Below, piece by piece: positions 1 to 8,738 of a stretch of DNA of 64,000 nt. Under the pieces are notes generated by a model that was not told where the DNA came from, made no database searches, and saw only the letters and a list, made by a program, of their open reading frames with translations. The stretch spans positions 171,372 through 235,371 of the forward strand of contig NZ_JABBGJ010000007.1 in assembly GCF_012927345.1 (NCBI RefSeq), read 5' to 3'. Both the position numbers and the translations under genes were made by a program. Position 1 is the first letter of the stretch. Every line of letters begins with the position of its first letter. Source of the stretch: Paraburkholderia polaris (lineage in GTDB: Bacteria; Pseudomonadota; Gammaproteobacteria; Burkholderiales; Burkholderiaceae).

Positions 1-20
1 CTATGCAAAGGCGGTGGTCG

Positions 21-260
21 CTATGCAAAGTCTGACGGCCCGGGCGGTGGTACGCCTGGCGGCGTATCGGTTTCGCCCAGCGGTTCATCGTCGGCTTTGC
101 GTTCGGGTGGTAGCGTTTCGCCCTTTTTCGGCAGGGGCTGATCGAGACCCGGTTCGACCGGCGTGGGAACGGCATCGCCGATGGGCTTGGACACCTCGGT
201 GGGCGGGCTGCCCGGATCTTCATCCGGCTTGTTTTCGTGCTCGTTCGGCAGATTTGCCAT
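21..260 (-). CDS. Small Pro/Asp/Glu-rich hypothetical protein
   Basis: A 79-residue protein starting MANLPNEHENKPDEDPG. It is hydrophilic, rich in Pro, Glu and Asp, with no membrane segment, signal peptide or cysteine, so it is probably disordered. I chose the internal ATG at 260 rather than an upstream start at 353, because the extra N-terminal stretch has a different, Cys/Trp-rich composition. I do not recognise a family. It lies upstream of and on the same strand as nothing obvious; the neighbouring TauE gene ends at 358. Coding status is moderately likely. Confidence 0.5.
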   Translation of the reverse strand: MANLPNEHENKPDEDPGSPPTEVSKPIGDAVPTPVEPGLDQPLPKKGETLPPERKADDEPLGETDTPPGVPPPGPSDFA

Positions 261-357
261 GTTTGCCACGGTGGCTCTCCAGTTGATTGCTGTAAGCAAT
301 AACCAGCAATGCGCGTTCCACGGCAAGGATCCTGACTGGCACACGCAGCCCAAACCC

Positions 358-1152
358 TTATAAAACCCCGGATTTCCAAACCATCTGCGCAGCGGCTGCC
401 AGAACGAACACCAGAACCAGAACTCGAAACGCCGCCGGCGGCAACCTGTCCCTAAGCGGCCGCACTAATAGCATTCCCACGATCACCGGCACACTCGCAC
501 AGGCCGAAATGGCCAGATCGCTCCAGCTGGCATGCGCACCGCCACTAAACGTGGCGACCAGTGTGATGATCGAAACCACCAGGATAATCGCGATCTGCTT
601 CGTAAAGACTTTCCCCGTGGCGCCCGTGGCGATCAAATACATCGCCAGCAAAGGCCCCGGCACCGAAGCGATGCTTTCCATCACCGCCGCACCGAATCCC
701 AACACGAAGCCCGCCGGCTTCGCCCACGCCGGTGACAACGTAAGCCGCGGCGAAAGCAGCAGGAGCAGCGCCGCGACGATCAGCAATGCGCCTGCGGCAG
801 CCTGCGCGCGATGCGGCGCCAACGAGATCAATACGCTCACGCCGACGATGTTGCCGATCACCGTACCGATCAACGGTGCGGCAATGCGCCGGATCGTCGG
901 TAGCATGTCGCCGCCTTCCAGCGCCTGTGGAATATTGCCGAGAATGATCGGCATCGACAGCAATAAAACGGCCTCTTTGATCGGCATGAACTGGCTGAGA
1001 ATCGGCATCGCCACCAGCGGCACGCCGATACTGACCACGCCTTTGACCATCCCGCCCAACAGCAGCGCCGCAATGATGCCAAGCAGCGCGTAAAGGCTGA
1101 GCGTCTGCAGGCTCGCGCCAAGCACGCCGTTGGCGAAACTGAAATGAAACAT
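358..1152 (-). CDS. TauE/SafE-family membrane transporter
   Basis: A 264-residue polytopic protein of the TauE/SafE (DUF81) anion-exporter family. About eight hydrophobic segments alternate with short loops; the N-terminal half carries GGMVKGVVSIGVPLVAMPIL and the second half GFGAAVMESIASVPGPLLAM, the duplicated glycine-rich repeats typical of this family. Family members move sulfite, sulfoacetate or other small anions across the inner membrane; the substrate here cannot be read from sequence. The start at 1152 (MFHFSFANG) is preferred over 1257 because the extension is basic and proline-rich and would precede the first membrane helix. Confidence 0.8.
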   Translation of the reverse strand: MFHFSFANGVLGASLQTLSLYALLGIIAALLLGGMVKGVVSIGVPLVAMPILSQFMPIKEAVLLLSMPIILGNIPQALEGGDMLPTIRRIAAPLIGTVIGNIVGVSVLISLAPHRAQAAAGALLIVAALLLLLSPRLTLSPAWAKPAGFVLGFGAAVMESIASVPGPLLAMYLIATGATGKVFTKQIAIILVVSIITLVATFSGGAHASWSDLAISACASVPVIVGMLLVRPLRDRLPPAAFRVLVLVFVLAAAAQMVWKSGVL

Positions 1153-1343
1153 TGTTGAAGTCCGCGAGCCAACCGCGCGGACCAGATGGACCGGAGATCG
1201 CGCGGGCAATGGCTTGTTTTTATCGTTCGGCCTGTTCAATGCCCGCGTGTCGCGCAAGGTTCGAAGCAGCCGGCTAAGTGAGGCCGCATGATACCGTGCC
1301 CTCGCTCAAGCTGTCTGAAGGTATAACGTAAGGTGCGCTTCCT

Positions 1344-2528
1344 TCAAACGGCATCTGAAGCGGCGCCTTCATCCCTCAATGCGCGCTCGTTGCGAGCGGC
1401 AAACGGGGGCGGTGTTTGCGCGACAACCCGATTCGTCGTGTCAGTCTGCGCGCGCCGCGTCTTCAGGCGAAGAATCGGCGCTTCGATCAGCCGCCAGGAC
1501 AGCACGGCCATCGTCAGCGAAATCAGGAACGACGCGACAACTCCGGCGACATGCGCCCACATCGGTACGGTGCCGCCGAAGAACGCCGTGGCGTGGCGGT
1601 TGCGCGTCAGGTCCGGAATCAGATTGTGATAGAGATAAAAGCCGTAGCTGATGCGCCCGAAGTTCACCAGCCAGCTGGTTTCAAGCAAACCGATCACGAC
1701 TGCGTTGCGGCAGCACGCAATCGAACACACAAGCGCCGCGATGCACACGCCGTACAAGGCGCTGACCGTCGTGAAGGCAAGCGAACTGCTCAACTGACTC
1801 CACCTTGGCTCAGTCGCACAAAACCCCACAAGGCAAACACTCAGCACCAACAGCGTCATGCCATGTCCGAGCATGACGCGTAAGCGGCTCGCTTTCCCGG
1901 CGATCATCAAGCCGCCAATCCCGCCCAACGCCAGCAACCAGAAGTTGGTCAGCGGATGCGTATAGATCGTGATTTCCTGCCACTGTGCCGCACGCATTGC
2001 CAGCAGCGAAACCAGTCCAACCACGACGATCGCGAGGCACACCGCGCGATGCCGTCGCGCCGCAACCAGCAGCAATAATGGCGCAAACACGAGATAAAAC
2101 TGCTCCTCGATCGCGAGGCTCCAGAGATGCGAGTAACGCCCCGGCCAGTAATGCAGTACGGAGCCGATCCAGACGTTCGACAGATAAGCGAAATGAAACG
2201 GCATGCCGCCAGCCAGTTCGGGACTCGCCATGCCGAGCGCCATCAGCACGCACATCACCACCAGCATCAGGTAGTAAACCGGAAAGATGCGCAATGTGCG
2301 GCGAAACAGGAAGCGCTTCAGTTCAGCGCCGAACCGGCTGCCGTTTCTTTCGATGCGCGTGCGTTGCGCGGACAGAATGCCGATGATCAGAAAGCCGCTT
2401 AGCGCGAAGAAGATCCACACACCGAGGTGGCCGATCTCGCCAATGTCACCGAAAAGACGGTGCTGAAAAAAGACCATCAGGACTGCAATCGCGCGCAATC
2501 CGTCGAAGCCGGCAATCCTGTTGTTCAT
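1344..2528 (-). CDS. Acyltransferase family 3 membrane protein (OafA-like)
   Basis: A 394-residue integral membrane protein of the acyltransferase-3 family, which O-acylates surface sugars or glucans. The N-terminus reads GFDGLRAIAVLMVFFQH, the characteristic first helix ending in the conserved His. An R-x10-H type motif region follows (FRRTLRIFPVYY), then SLAIEEQFYLVFAP, another family hallmark, and about ten hydrophobic segments. The start at 2528 (MNNRIAG) places the first helix close to the N-terminus as in relatives; the upstream ATG at 2594 would add a Phe-rich stretch. It is divergently oriented to the OpgC gene, another glucan-modifying acyltransferase type, suggesting related envelope roles. 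Confidence 0.85.
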   Translation of the reverse strand: MNNRIAGFDGLRAIAVLMVFFQHRLFGDIGEIGHLGVWIFFALSGFLIIGILSAQRTRIERNGSRFGAELKRFLFRRTLRIFPVYYLMLVVMCVLMALGMASPELAGGMPFHFAYLSNVWIGSVLHYWPGRYSHLWSLAIEEQFYLVFAPLLLLVAARRHRAVCLAIVVVGLVSLLAMRAAQWQEITIYTHPLTNFWLLALGGIGGLMIAGKASRLRVMLGHGMTLLVLSVCLVGFCATEPRWSQLSSSLAFTTVSALYGVCIAALVCSIACCRNAVVIGLLETSWLVNFGRISYGFYLYHNLIPDLTRNRHATAFFGGTVPMWAHVAGVVASFLISLTMAVLSWRLIEAPILRLKTRRAQTDTTNRVVAQTPPPFAARNERALRDEGAASDAV

Positions 2529-2918
2529 ATGGTTGTCTTCCAACGGGCGTGCACGAATCCATCCTACGATGAAAAAAAGCGAAAAAAATCGCACGTCGAA
2601 ATGGGTGATTTTTTTCAGTGGCCTTTACCGATCGTGTTCGCGCTAGACGCATTAAAAGCTGCAAAACTTGCCGCAAGACTTTCCACCAACCCAAAGCGCG
2701 ACGACTCAGTATTACCGCACGCCGACACCTGAATTTCAGATTGCTGCCACTTCGCGTGCATTTAAAGGGCGGTTGTCAGCGCGCGTCGACGTGGTGCACG
2801 GTATCGGTGGGAACGTTTTATTGTCATGGAGTTCCTAGTGTGAACAACGGTATACGACTGCTTTCACGACTGCTTTTCAAGGCGCGTTGCAGGCACACGC
2901 CATCTTGCGAGAACCTCA
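2529..2918. promoter_or_regulatory. Divergent intergenic region with A/T-arm inverted repeat
   Basis: 390 bases between the divergently transcribed acyltransferase-3 and OpgC genes, noticeably more AT-rich than its surroundings. It must hold promoters for both. It contains a perfect 10-base inverted repeat, GAAAAAAATC at 2581-2590 and GATTTTTTTC at 2607-2616, with a 16-base loop, close to the start of the minus-strand gene. That could be a leader hairpin or a protein-binding site. I cannot assign -35/-10 boxes with confidence and see no gene. Confidence 0.45.
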
Positions 2919-4025
2919 ATGGACACCCGCCGCGGACGCTCGATCGAAGTGGATTTCTTCCGCGGCGTCGTGCTGATCGTCATCGTGTTGGACCACATTC
3001 CTGGCAGCACGCTGTCGCATCTGATGTTGCACGCGTATGCCTTGTGCGACTCGGCGGAAGTGTTCGTGTTTCTCGGCGGCTATGCGTCGGCGGCAGCGTA
3101 TATGGCGGTACTCGCGGGCCGCGGCGAGAGTGCGGCGGCGATGCGCTTCGTGAGGCGCTGCTGGGAGATATATCGCGCCTATCTATTGACGGCCGTATTG
3201 ACGCTACTGTCGGGTGCCGTTCTCGCGCTATTGCATTTAAACCAGCCGATGGTCGACCTCACCGGCTGGCAGCCGTTCGCGGTTCAGCCGCTGCGCGAGG
3301 CGTTCGATATTGCCGTGCTGCGGCGCCAGCCGTATCTGTCGAGCGTGCTGCCCATGTACGTGATCTTTGCGCTGTGCGTACCGTTCGTGGTGCCGCTGGC
3401 GCGCCGTTCGTCGCTCGCGGCACTGGGCTTGAGCGTGCTGGTCTGGTCGCTCGCCCGGCCGCTGGCCGCACTCTTCAGCATTGACGACGTGGCCGACTGG
3501 GCTTTTAATCCGTTTGCATGGCAACTGATGTTCGTGCTCGGCATTCTTTGCCGGGTGCAACCCATCAGCGAGCGCTTTCATGCCACCCGCACGGCGCACT
3601 GGTTCACGCGCGCTGCGGTGGTCGCGGTGCTGGCGTTCGCCATCGTCAAACTCTTTGTGCTGACTCAGCCGCTGCCCGGCGTGCTTAAACAGAATCTTTC
3701 CGTGGAACGCGTGATCAACTTTATCGTCATCGCCTGGCTTGCTGCGCAGTTCGTGCGCGTGGGCAGCATCGCGTGGCTCGCACAGCGGTTGCCGGCCGTG
3801 GTGACGGTCGGCCGTACCGGGCTTGTGTGTTTCGTCGGCGGCACGCTGGTGTCGTTGATCGTCGATACGGCGACGCCGCATACTTTCCATGGTTTTCTCG
3901 GCACATTGGTCGGACTCGGCGGCGATCTGGTCGCCATCGGCGCGGTACTGATGATCGCGCGCGGCTGGAACGACTGGAAAGGGCAGCAGTCGCGCACGGC
4001 GGCCAACGGCGCGGGTTTTGGATGA
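2919..4025 (+). CDS. opgC: OpgC-domain membrane protein
   Basis: A 368-residue polytopic protein resembling OpgC, which succinylates osmoregulated periplasmic glucans. The N-terminus RSIEVDFFRGVVLIVIVLDH is the usual OpgC start (FFRG followed by a helix and DH), and there are around ten hydrophobic segments with short loops. The ATG at 2919 directly precedes this signature. The stop codon overlaps the start of the following esterase-like gene (ATGA), so the two are probably co-transcribed and translationally coupled. Acyl donor and acceptor are inferred from the family only. Confidence 0.8.
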   Translation: MDTRRGRSIEVDFFRGVVLIVIVLDHIPGSTLSHLMLHAYALCDSAEVFVFLGGYASAAAYMAVLAGRGESAAAMRFVRRCWEIYRAYLLTAVLTLLSGAVLALLHLNQPMVDLTGWQPFAVQPLREAFDIAVLRRQPYLSSVLPMYVIFALCVPFVVPLARRSSLAALGLSVLVWSLARPLAALFSIDDVADWAFNPFAWQLMFVLGILCRVQPISERFHATRTAHWFTRAAVVAVLAFAIVKLFVLTQPLPGVLKQNLSVERVINFIVIAWLAAQFVRVGSIAWLAQRLPAVVTVGRTGLVCFVGGTLVSLIVDTATPHTFHGFLGTLVGLGGDLVAIGAVLMIARGWNDWKGQQSRTAANGAGFG

Positions 4026-5692
4026 CGGCGCGGGTGCGCCCTATGCGGTTTTCCCGAGATTCGCACACGGTCATCATGGTCGTCGGTGCGATGCTGTGGC
4101 TGAACACTTCAGCAATATTCGCCGCACCCAAGGAAGCACCGCTCGCCATGCATTGCGCGGAATTCGCGGGCGCGGTGTTACCCCCTGAACTGATCGCGTT
4201 GCCCACAGCCGGCGTGCAGATCGAAAGCGCGTCGATGGTGGCGGCCACCGCGCCCGGCAATCAGCAAGGCGGTGAATATTGCCGTATCACCGGCCGCATC
4301 AAGGCGCTCAAGGCCAGCACGCCCGATATCCGCTTCGACCTGAATCTGCCGCGCCGCTGGAACGGCCGCGCGCTGCAGATCGGCGGTGGGGGCTACAACG
4401 GCGTGGTGGTGAGCGGTACGGGCGTGATGCCATTCTCTCCGGATCGCGCACCGCTCGCACAAGGCTATGCGACCTTCGGCGACGACTCGGGGCATGTGGG
4501 CAATTCGGCGCTCGCGGTCTTCGGCCTCGTCGATGAAGCGGTGATGAATTTCGGCTACGCGCATCTGAAGAAAACGCACGACGCCGCGCTCGCACTCATT
4601 GCCCGCGCTTACGGCCGGCCGCCGCAACGGATGTATTTCGCCGGTGGCTCGACGGGCGGCCGCGAAGGTTACACGGTGATGCAGCGCTATCCCGAAGACT
4701 ACGACGGCGTGATCGCCAATTTGCCAGCGCTCAATTTTTCCGGCGTGCGTTTGATGGGCGTGAAGCTCGGTCAGGCAGAATACGCGACGCCCGGCGGTTT
4801 CATTCCGCCGCTGTTGCTCGAGCACGTGTATCAACGCACGCTCGCGGTCTGCGACCGGCTCGATGGCGCGGCCGACGGCATCGTCAGTGACGTGGCCGGC
4901 TGCCGGGAACACGAAGCGGAAATCATCGCCTCGTTGCGCTGCGCCGGACGTGAGCCCTCGCACGACGAGTGCCTCACCGACGCGCAACTCTCCACCTTGC
5001 TGGTGATGCGCGACGGCCTGTCATTGCCCTACAAGCTGGCGTGGAACGTCACTGGCTATCGCGGCTACAACGTCTTTCAGGGCACGCATCTAACCGGCCT
5101 GCTCGGACTTGCGCATCAACCCGAGCGTTTGCCGGTGCCGACCTTCTTCGCCAACGGCTACCTGTTCGCGCAGGGCGACGGCTACATCCGCTATTTCGTG
5201 ACACAGGACGCGGAGTTCGACTCGCTCAGGTTCGACCCGCTCCATCCCGGCAAATATCTCGGACAACTCATCGCGCTGTCACAGACGATCGGCGCGATGA
5301 ACCCCGACCTCGCACGCTACATCGCACGCGGCGGCAAGCTGATCACGCTGCAAGGCCTCGCCGACGAAGTCATCAGCCCAAACCAGACGATCGCCTACTA
5401 CGAAGCGCTGATCGATCGCTTCGGCATTGATCAGGTCAATGGGTTCATGCGGCTTTATATGGTGCCGGGTTTTCAACATGGCAGCGGGGTGTTCATCCCA
5501 TCCGTAGATCTGTTGGGTGCGCTCGATAATTGGGTGACGCGTGGTGTATCGCCCGAAACGTTGACCGCGACGGATATCGCGGCCGCGACCAACGGACGCT
5601 CGCGTCCGTTGTGCCGTTACCCGCTGTTTCCTCGCTATAGCGGTAAGGGCAATGTGAATCTCGCCAGCAGTTTCGCATGCGCTGAACCGTGA
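4022..5692 (+). CDS. Tannase/feruloyl esterase-family protein lacking the Cys pair
   Basis: A 556-residue protein of the tannase/feruloyl esterase alpha/beta-hydrolase family, normally secreted and cleaving gallate or hydroxycinnamate esters. A hydrophobic segment (about residues 18-35, ending IFAAP) looks like a signal peptide. The nucleophile elbow is FAGGSTGGREG, followed by QRYPEDYDGVIANLPA, a strong family signature; the acid is in QGLADEVISP and the His in PGFQHGSG. Typical members have CS and HC (the CS-D-HC motif), with the two Cys forming a disulfide beside the active site. Here both positions are Gly. The start ATG at 4022 overlaps the opgC stop; an ATG at 4043 is also possible. Confidence 0.82.
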   Translation: MTARVRPMRFSRDSHTVIMVVGAMLWLNTSAIFAAPKEAPLAMHCAEFAGAVLPPELIALPTAGVQIESASMVAATAPGNQQGGEYCRITGRIKALKASTPDIRFDLNLPRRWNGRALQIGGGGYNGVVVSGTGVMPFSPDRAPLAQGYATFGDDSGHVGNSALAVFGLVDEAVMNFGYAHLKKTHDAALALIARAYGRPPQRMYFAGGSTGGREGYTVMQRYPEDYDGVIANLPALNFSGVRLMGVKLGQAEYATPGGFIPPLLLEHVYQRTLAVCDRLDGAADGIVSDVAGCREHEAEIIASLRCAGREPSHDECLTDAQLSTLLVMRDGLSLPYKLAWNVTGYRGYNVFQGTHLTGLLGLAHQPERLPVPTFFANGYLFAQGDGYIRYFVTQDAEFDSLRFDPLHPGKYLGQLIALSQTIGAMNPDLARYIARGGKLITLQGLADEVISPNQTIAYYEALIDRFGIDQVNGFMRLYMVPGFQHGSGVFIPSVDLLGALDNWVTRGVSPETLTATDIAAATNGRSRPLCRYPLFPRYSGKGNVNLASSFACAEP

Positions 5693-5859
5693 CAAAATCC
5701 GGCAGATATTGCAAAAACCATAGCCGGTGTTGAAGGGCAGACACCTCTCCTCAACAGGGCCTAGCCTGGCCTCTTCCAAAAGAAAAGGGGCAAGCGGCGC
5801 ATCGTCCGGGCGCCGCCGCCCCACTGAGGCGATCAACTTAGTACGCTTGTGGCAGGCTT

Positions 5860-6288
5860 CTACTGGCCGTTTTGCATCGAGCCGCCAGTGCCGCCGTTGA
5901 TGTTGTTGCCCGTGCCGCTACGCGTACCGTTGTTCGTGCCGTTGTTCGTGCCGTTACTCATACCGCTATTCGACCGATTCATTGAAGGGCTGTTCGGCGC
6001 CGCGCCAGTACCCGTGCCCATGCCCCCGCCCGTGCTGGTCACACCCGGCGAGCCGTAGCCCGAATCGCTCGGGCTCTTCATCGTGCCGGGGCCGACGCCC
6101 GGTGCCGCGGTGCCGCCTGCGCCACCCGCGGTGCCGCCACCCGCGCCCATGCCGTTACCCGCGCTACCACCACCCGCGCCGCCGCCAGCTCCGCCGCCAC
6201 CCGCACCGCCGCCGGCCTGTGCGTAAACCCCGCCCGAGAGCGCCATCACAAGTGCCGAAGCAAAAATCGTCCTGGTAATGTGTTTCAT
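5860..6288 (-). CDS. Secreted glycine-rich repeat protein
   Basis: A 142-residue protein with a clear signal peptide (MKHITRTIFASALVMALSGG, probable cleavage after VYAQA). The mature part is a poly-Gly/Ala-Gly tract (runs of GGGAGGG), then a Ser/Gly/Pro/Asn region with repeats of NGTN and GTGxG. There is no Cys and no catalytic motif. The DNA shows matching short tandem repeats (GTTCGTGCC units near 5930-5955), so length is probably variable between strains. The start at 6288 is followed by a typical secretion signal and preceded by GGAGGT at 6294-6299 (minus strand). Function unknown; it could be a structural surface or stress-induced exported protein. Confidence 0.72.
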   Translation of the reverse strand: MKHITRTIFASALVMALSGGVYAQAGGGAGGGGAGGGAGGGSAGNGMGAGGGTAGGAGGTAAPGVGPGTMKSPSDSGYGSPGVTSTGGGMGTGTGAAPNSPSMNRSNSGMSNGTNNGTNNGTRSGTGNNINGGTGGSMQNGQ

Positions 6289-6914
6289 GATCTACCTCCA
6301 TAGAGAGTCAATTGATGTCACGCAAGCGCATGCCGCTCACATGAATGAACTGCCGCAAGCGGTGTGCCTCGCGCTTGCCGGAGCGTCCATCTGGAATGCG
6401 GCGACGCGGCCCGGGATGCCCCGCCTCTACGGGTTCAGATCGAGCGCTCGCCTCCGCAGCAGTATGTTGGAGATCGAGCATGAGGCGTTCCCGGCATCGC
6501 GCTGCAAGAGAGGATGTAACTGTAGGTATCCGAATTAATTCGGACCGGCCGGCTGGCAATGGATCGGCCGCAAATCAGATTGCGTGAAGTTTGGCTGCAG
6601 TGCAGCAACCGGGCCGCGTGACATCGCGGACGGCGGCGGGACGCGTGCGAGGTGCTTCCTGGCAAGCAATTGTTACCTGGCCCTGTGCCGCGCGATCGCC
6701 GATCCGTGTAAAAGCAGCCGATTCAAAACGCTCGCCAAACGCCCCGGCGATGCGACTGATAGTGCTTGCATACGAATCGGGGCCGTAGCATTGTGAAGGC
6801 GTTCCGCGCCATGCTACAGTCCAATGCGCTCAATCGGCAGCATGCTTGAACACGAGTAAAAGTACACGGCCCGGCGACTGCGCCGCCCGCTGACAAACGA
6901 CTGGGGAAACATGT
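6289..6914. other. Intergenic region upstream of the stressosome operon
   Basis: 626 bases between divergent genes. Short reading frames here show no protein signature and conflict with each other. A perfect 14-base palindrome CCGAATTAATTCGG lies at 6530-6543, a plausible operator, but nothing ties it to a regulator. Promoters for the Gly-rich protein (minus) and rsbR (plus) must lie here; I could not assign them reliably. Confidence 0.4.
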
Positions 6915-7841
6915 ATGGAAACACTCGGCGGAACGCGTCTCGCCCAACTATTCAACGAACGGCAAAGCGAGTTGCTAGGCGAGTGGGTGGCCCAGCAATA
7001 TGCGATCGCGGCACGCCGCGGCGGTGTCACCGAAGCGCAATTGCGCAACCAGTTCGCGCAGTTCGTCGCGTTGACCGGCGCTGCGCTCGGCGCGTCCGAC
7101 CGCGTGGACTTCAGGGCGCCGGCGTGGGACGACGTGCGCAGCCTGCTCGCGGAGGTGTCGACGCAACGCGCGCGGCAGGGTTTTACCCCGGTCGAAACCG
7201 CAATGTTCGTGTTCTCGCTGAAGGAACCGCTCTTTGCACGTTTGCGTGGCGAGTTGGCGGAGGATTCCGCCAAACTGGCCGAACTGACCTGGACCATCAG
7301 CACGCTGTTCGACGCGCTCGGCCTCTACACCACAGAAGTTTTCCAGACGAGCCGTGAGCAGATCATCGTGCGTCAGCAGCAGGAGCTGCTGGAACTGTCC
7401 ACGCCGGTCGTGCAACTATGGGACGGCATTCTCGCGTTGCCGCTGATCGGCACGCTCGACTCGGCACGCACCCAGGTTGTGATGGAAAGCCTGCTGCAGA
7501 AGATCGTCGACACCGGCGCCGCGATCGCGATCATCGACATCACCGGCGTGCCGACCGTCGATACCCTCGTCGCACAACATCTGCTCAAGACCGTGGCGGC
7601 CGCGCGGCTGATGGGCGCCGATTGCATCATCAGCGGGATTCGGCCGCAAATCGCGCAGACCATCGTCCATCTGGGTGTGAATCTGTCGAACGTGATCACC
7701 AAGGCCACGCTCGCCGATGCGTTCACAATTGCGCTGCAACGTACTGGCAAGTCAGTCTCGAACGCCGGTCGTCATGCCGAAGCCCAAGGTGCGCCCGCCA
7801 CGCCTCACGCATTGCGCGGCAACCAGTTCGTCGGCGACTGA
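6915..7841 (+). CDS. rsbR: RsbR-type stressosome scaffold (STAS) protein
   Basis: A 308-residue protein with an N-terminal helical RsbRD-like sensor region (residues about 1-160) and a C-terminal STAS domain (about 165-285). The STAS part contains AIIDITGVPTVDTLVAQHLL and SGIRPQIAQTIVHLGV, close to Bacillus RsbR; the Thr in VDT and AQT are candidate phosphorylation sites for the RsbT kinase. It would form the stressosome core with RsbS. It is the first gene of a run rsbR-rsbS-rsbT-phosphatase-kinase-hybrid kinase with overlaps or very short gaps. The signal sensed is unknown, and no dedicated sigma factor gene is present nearby. Confidence 0.9.
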   Translation: METLGGTRLAQLFNERQSELLGEWVAQQYAIAARRGGVTEAQLRNQFAQFVALTGAALGASDRVDFRAPAWDDVRSLLAEVSTQRARQGFTPVETAMFVFSLKEPLFARLRGELAEDSAKLAELTWTISTLFDALGLYTTEVFQTSREQIIVRQQQELLELSTPVVQLWDGILALPLIGTLDSARTQVVMESLLQKIVDTGAAIAIIDITGVPTVDTLVAQHLLKTVAAARLMGADCIISGIRPQIAQTIVHLGVNLSNVITKATLADAFTIALQRTGKSVSNAGRHAEAQGAPATPHALRGNQFVGD

Positions 7842-7875
7842 CGCCGGCTCACGCGACCACCAACCGGACCCGGCG

Positions 7876-8235
7876 ATGGAACGCATTCCGATTTTGCGGA
7901 TGGGCAAGCTGCTGCTTGTCACCATCCAGGTAGACATGCACGACCGTCTTGCGATGACCTTGCAGGACGATCTGACTAGCCGCATCGTCAAAGACAGTGC
8001 CAAAGGCGTGCTGATCGATATTTCATCGCTCGACGTGGTGGATTCGTTCATCGGCCGGATGATCGGCGACACGGCGGCGATGGCGCGCGTGCTCGACGCG
8101 GAAACCGTGGTGGTCGGCATGCAGCCGTCCGTCGCGATTACGCTGGTCGAACTCGGTCTGGCGCTGCCCGGTGTGCGCACCGCGCTGAATGTCGAGAAGG
8201 GCATGGCGTTGCTAACGGGTACGGAACCGCTTTGA
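7876..8235 (+). CDS. rsbS: RsbS-type stressosome STAS protein
   Basis: A 119-residue single STAS-domain protein. IDISSLDVVDSFIGRM carries the conserved Ser (VDS) that RsbT phosphorylates in the stressosome, and the spacing to GMQPSVAITLVELG matches the family. The start ATG at 7876 (MERIPILRMG) matches the usual RsbS N-terminus. It sits 34 bases after rsbR and its stop overlaps a possible TTG start of rsbT. As core stressosome protein it would sequester RsbT until stress triggers phosphorylation. Confidence 0.9.
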   Translation: MERIPILRMGKLLLVTIQVDMHDRLAMTLQDDLTSRIVKDSAKGVLIDISSLDVVDSFIGRMIGDTAAMARVLDAETVVVGMQPSVAITLVELGLALPGVRTALNVEKGMALLTGTEPL

Positions 8236-8279
8236 GCGCCATTCTCGGGCAGCCGCGCGACAGCGTGCCTCTATCCTCC

Positions 8280-8738
8280 ATGACGAGCAACGACAATGCG
8301 GCCACCCCGAGTGGTCCGACTGGGCCTGACGGCCAGCCTCCCGAGGAGATCATGGCGATCCGCTCGGACGAGCAGATTGTGCGGTTACGTCGTTTCGTGC
8401 GCGAGAAAGCCGTGGCGTTAGGAATGTCGCTAATCGATCAGACGAAACTGGTTACCGCGGCAAGCGAACTCGCCCGCAACACGCTCACGTACGGCGGGGG
8501 CGGTGACCTACACTTTTATACCGTTCAGCGTAATGGCCGTGCCGGCTTGCGCCTCGAGTTCGTCGACAACGGACCGGGCATCGCCGACATTCAAAAAGCG
8601 CTGACCGACGGCTATACCAGCGGCAACGGGCTGGGCCTGGGGCTCGGCGGCGCGAAACGGCTGTGCGACGAGTTCGAGATCCGCTCGGCACCGGGCGAAG
8701 GTACTCATATTTCTGTGACCAAATGGAAGCCGTTCTGA
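8280..8738 (+). CDS. rsbT: RsbT-type switch serine kinase
   Basis: A GHKL-fold ATPase/kinase, 152 residues from the ATG at 8280. The N box ASELARNTLTYG, the G1 box VDNGPGIADI and the G2-type motif GNGLGLGLGGAKRL are intact, so it should bind ATP. In the stressosome it phosphorylates RsbR and RsbS, is released, and activates a downstream partner. Starts at TTG 8232 (overlapping the rsbS stop, suggesting coupling) or ATG 8352 are alternatives; the conserved domain starts around 8355. The 3' end overlaps the next gene by 16 bases. Confidence 0.87.
   Translation: MTSNDNAATPSGPTGPDGQPPEEIMAIRSDEQIVRLRRFVREKAVALGMSLIDQTKLVTAASELARNTLTYGGGGDLHFYTVQRNGRAGLRLEFVDNGPGIADIQKALTDGYTSGNGLGLGLGGAKRLCDEFEIRSAPGEGTHISVTKWKPF

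Noticed and set aside
1..30. CTATGCAAAG direct repeat at the left edge (1-10 and 21-30)
   Set aside because: Only two 10-base copies, cut by the window edge; no element can be defined.
5800..5807. CATCGTCC resembling half of the steroid box
   Set aside because: The second half (GGAC at four bases) is missing, and it lies after the tannase gene, away from the steroid genes.
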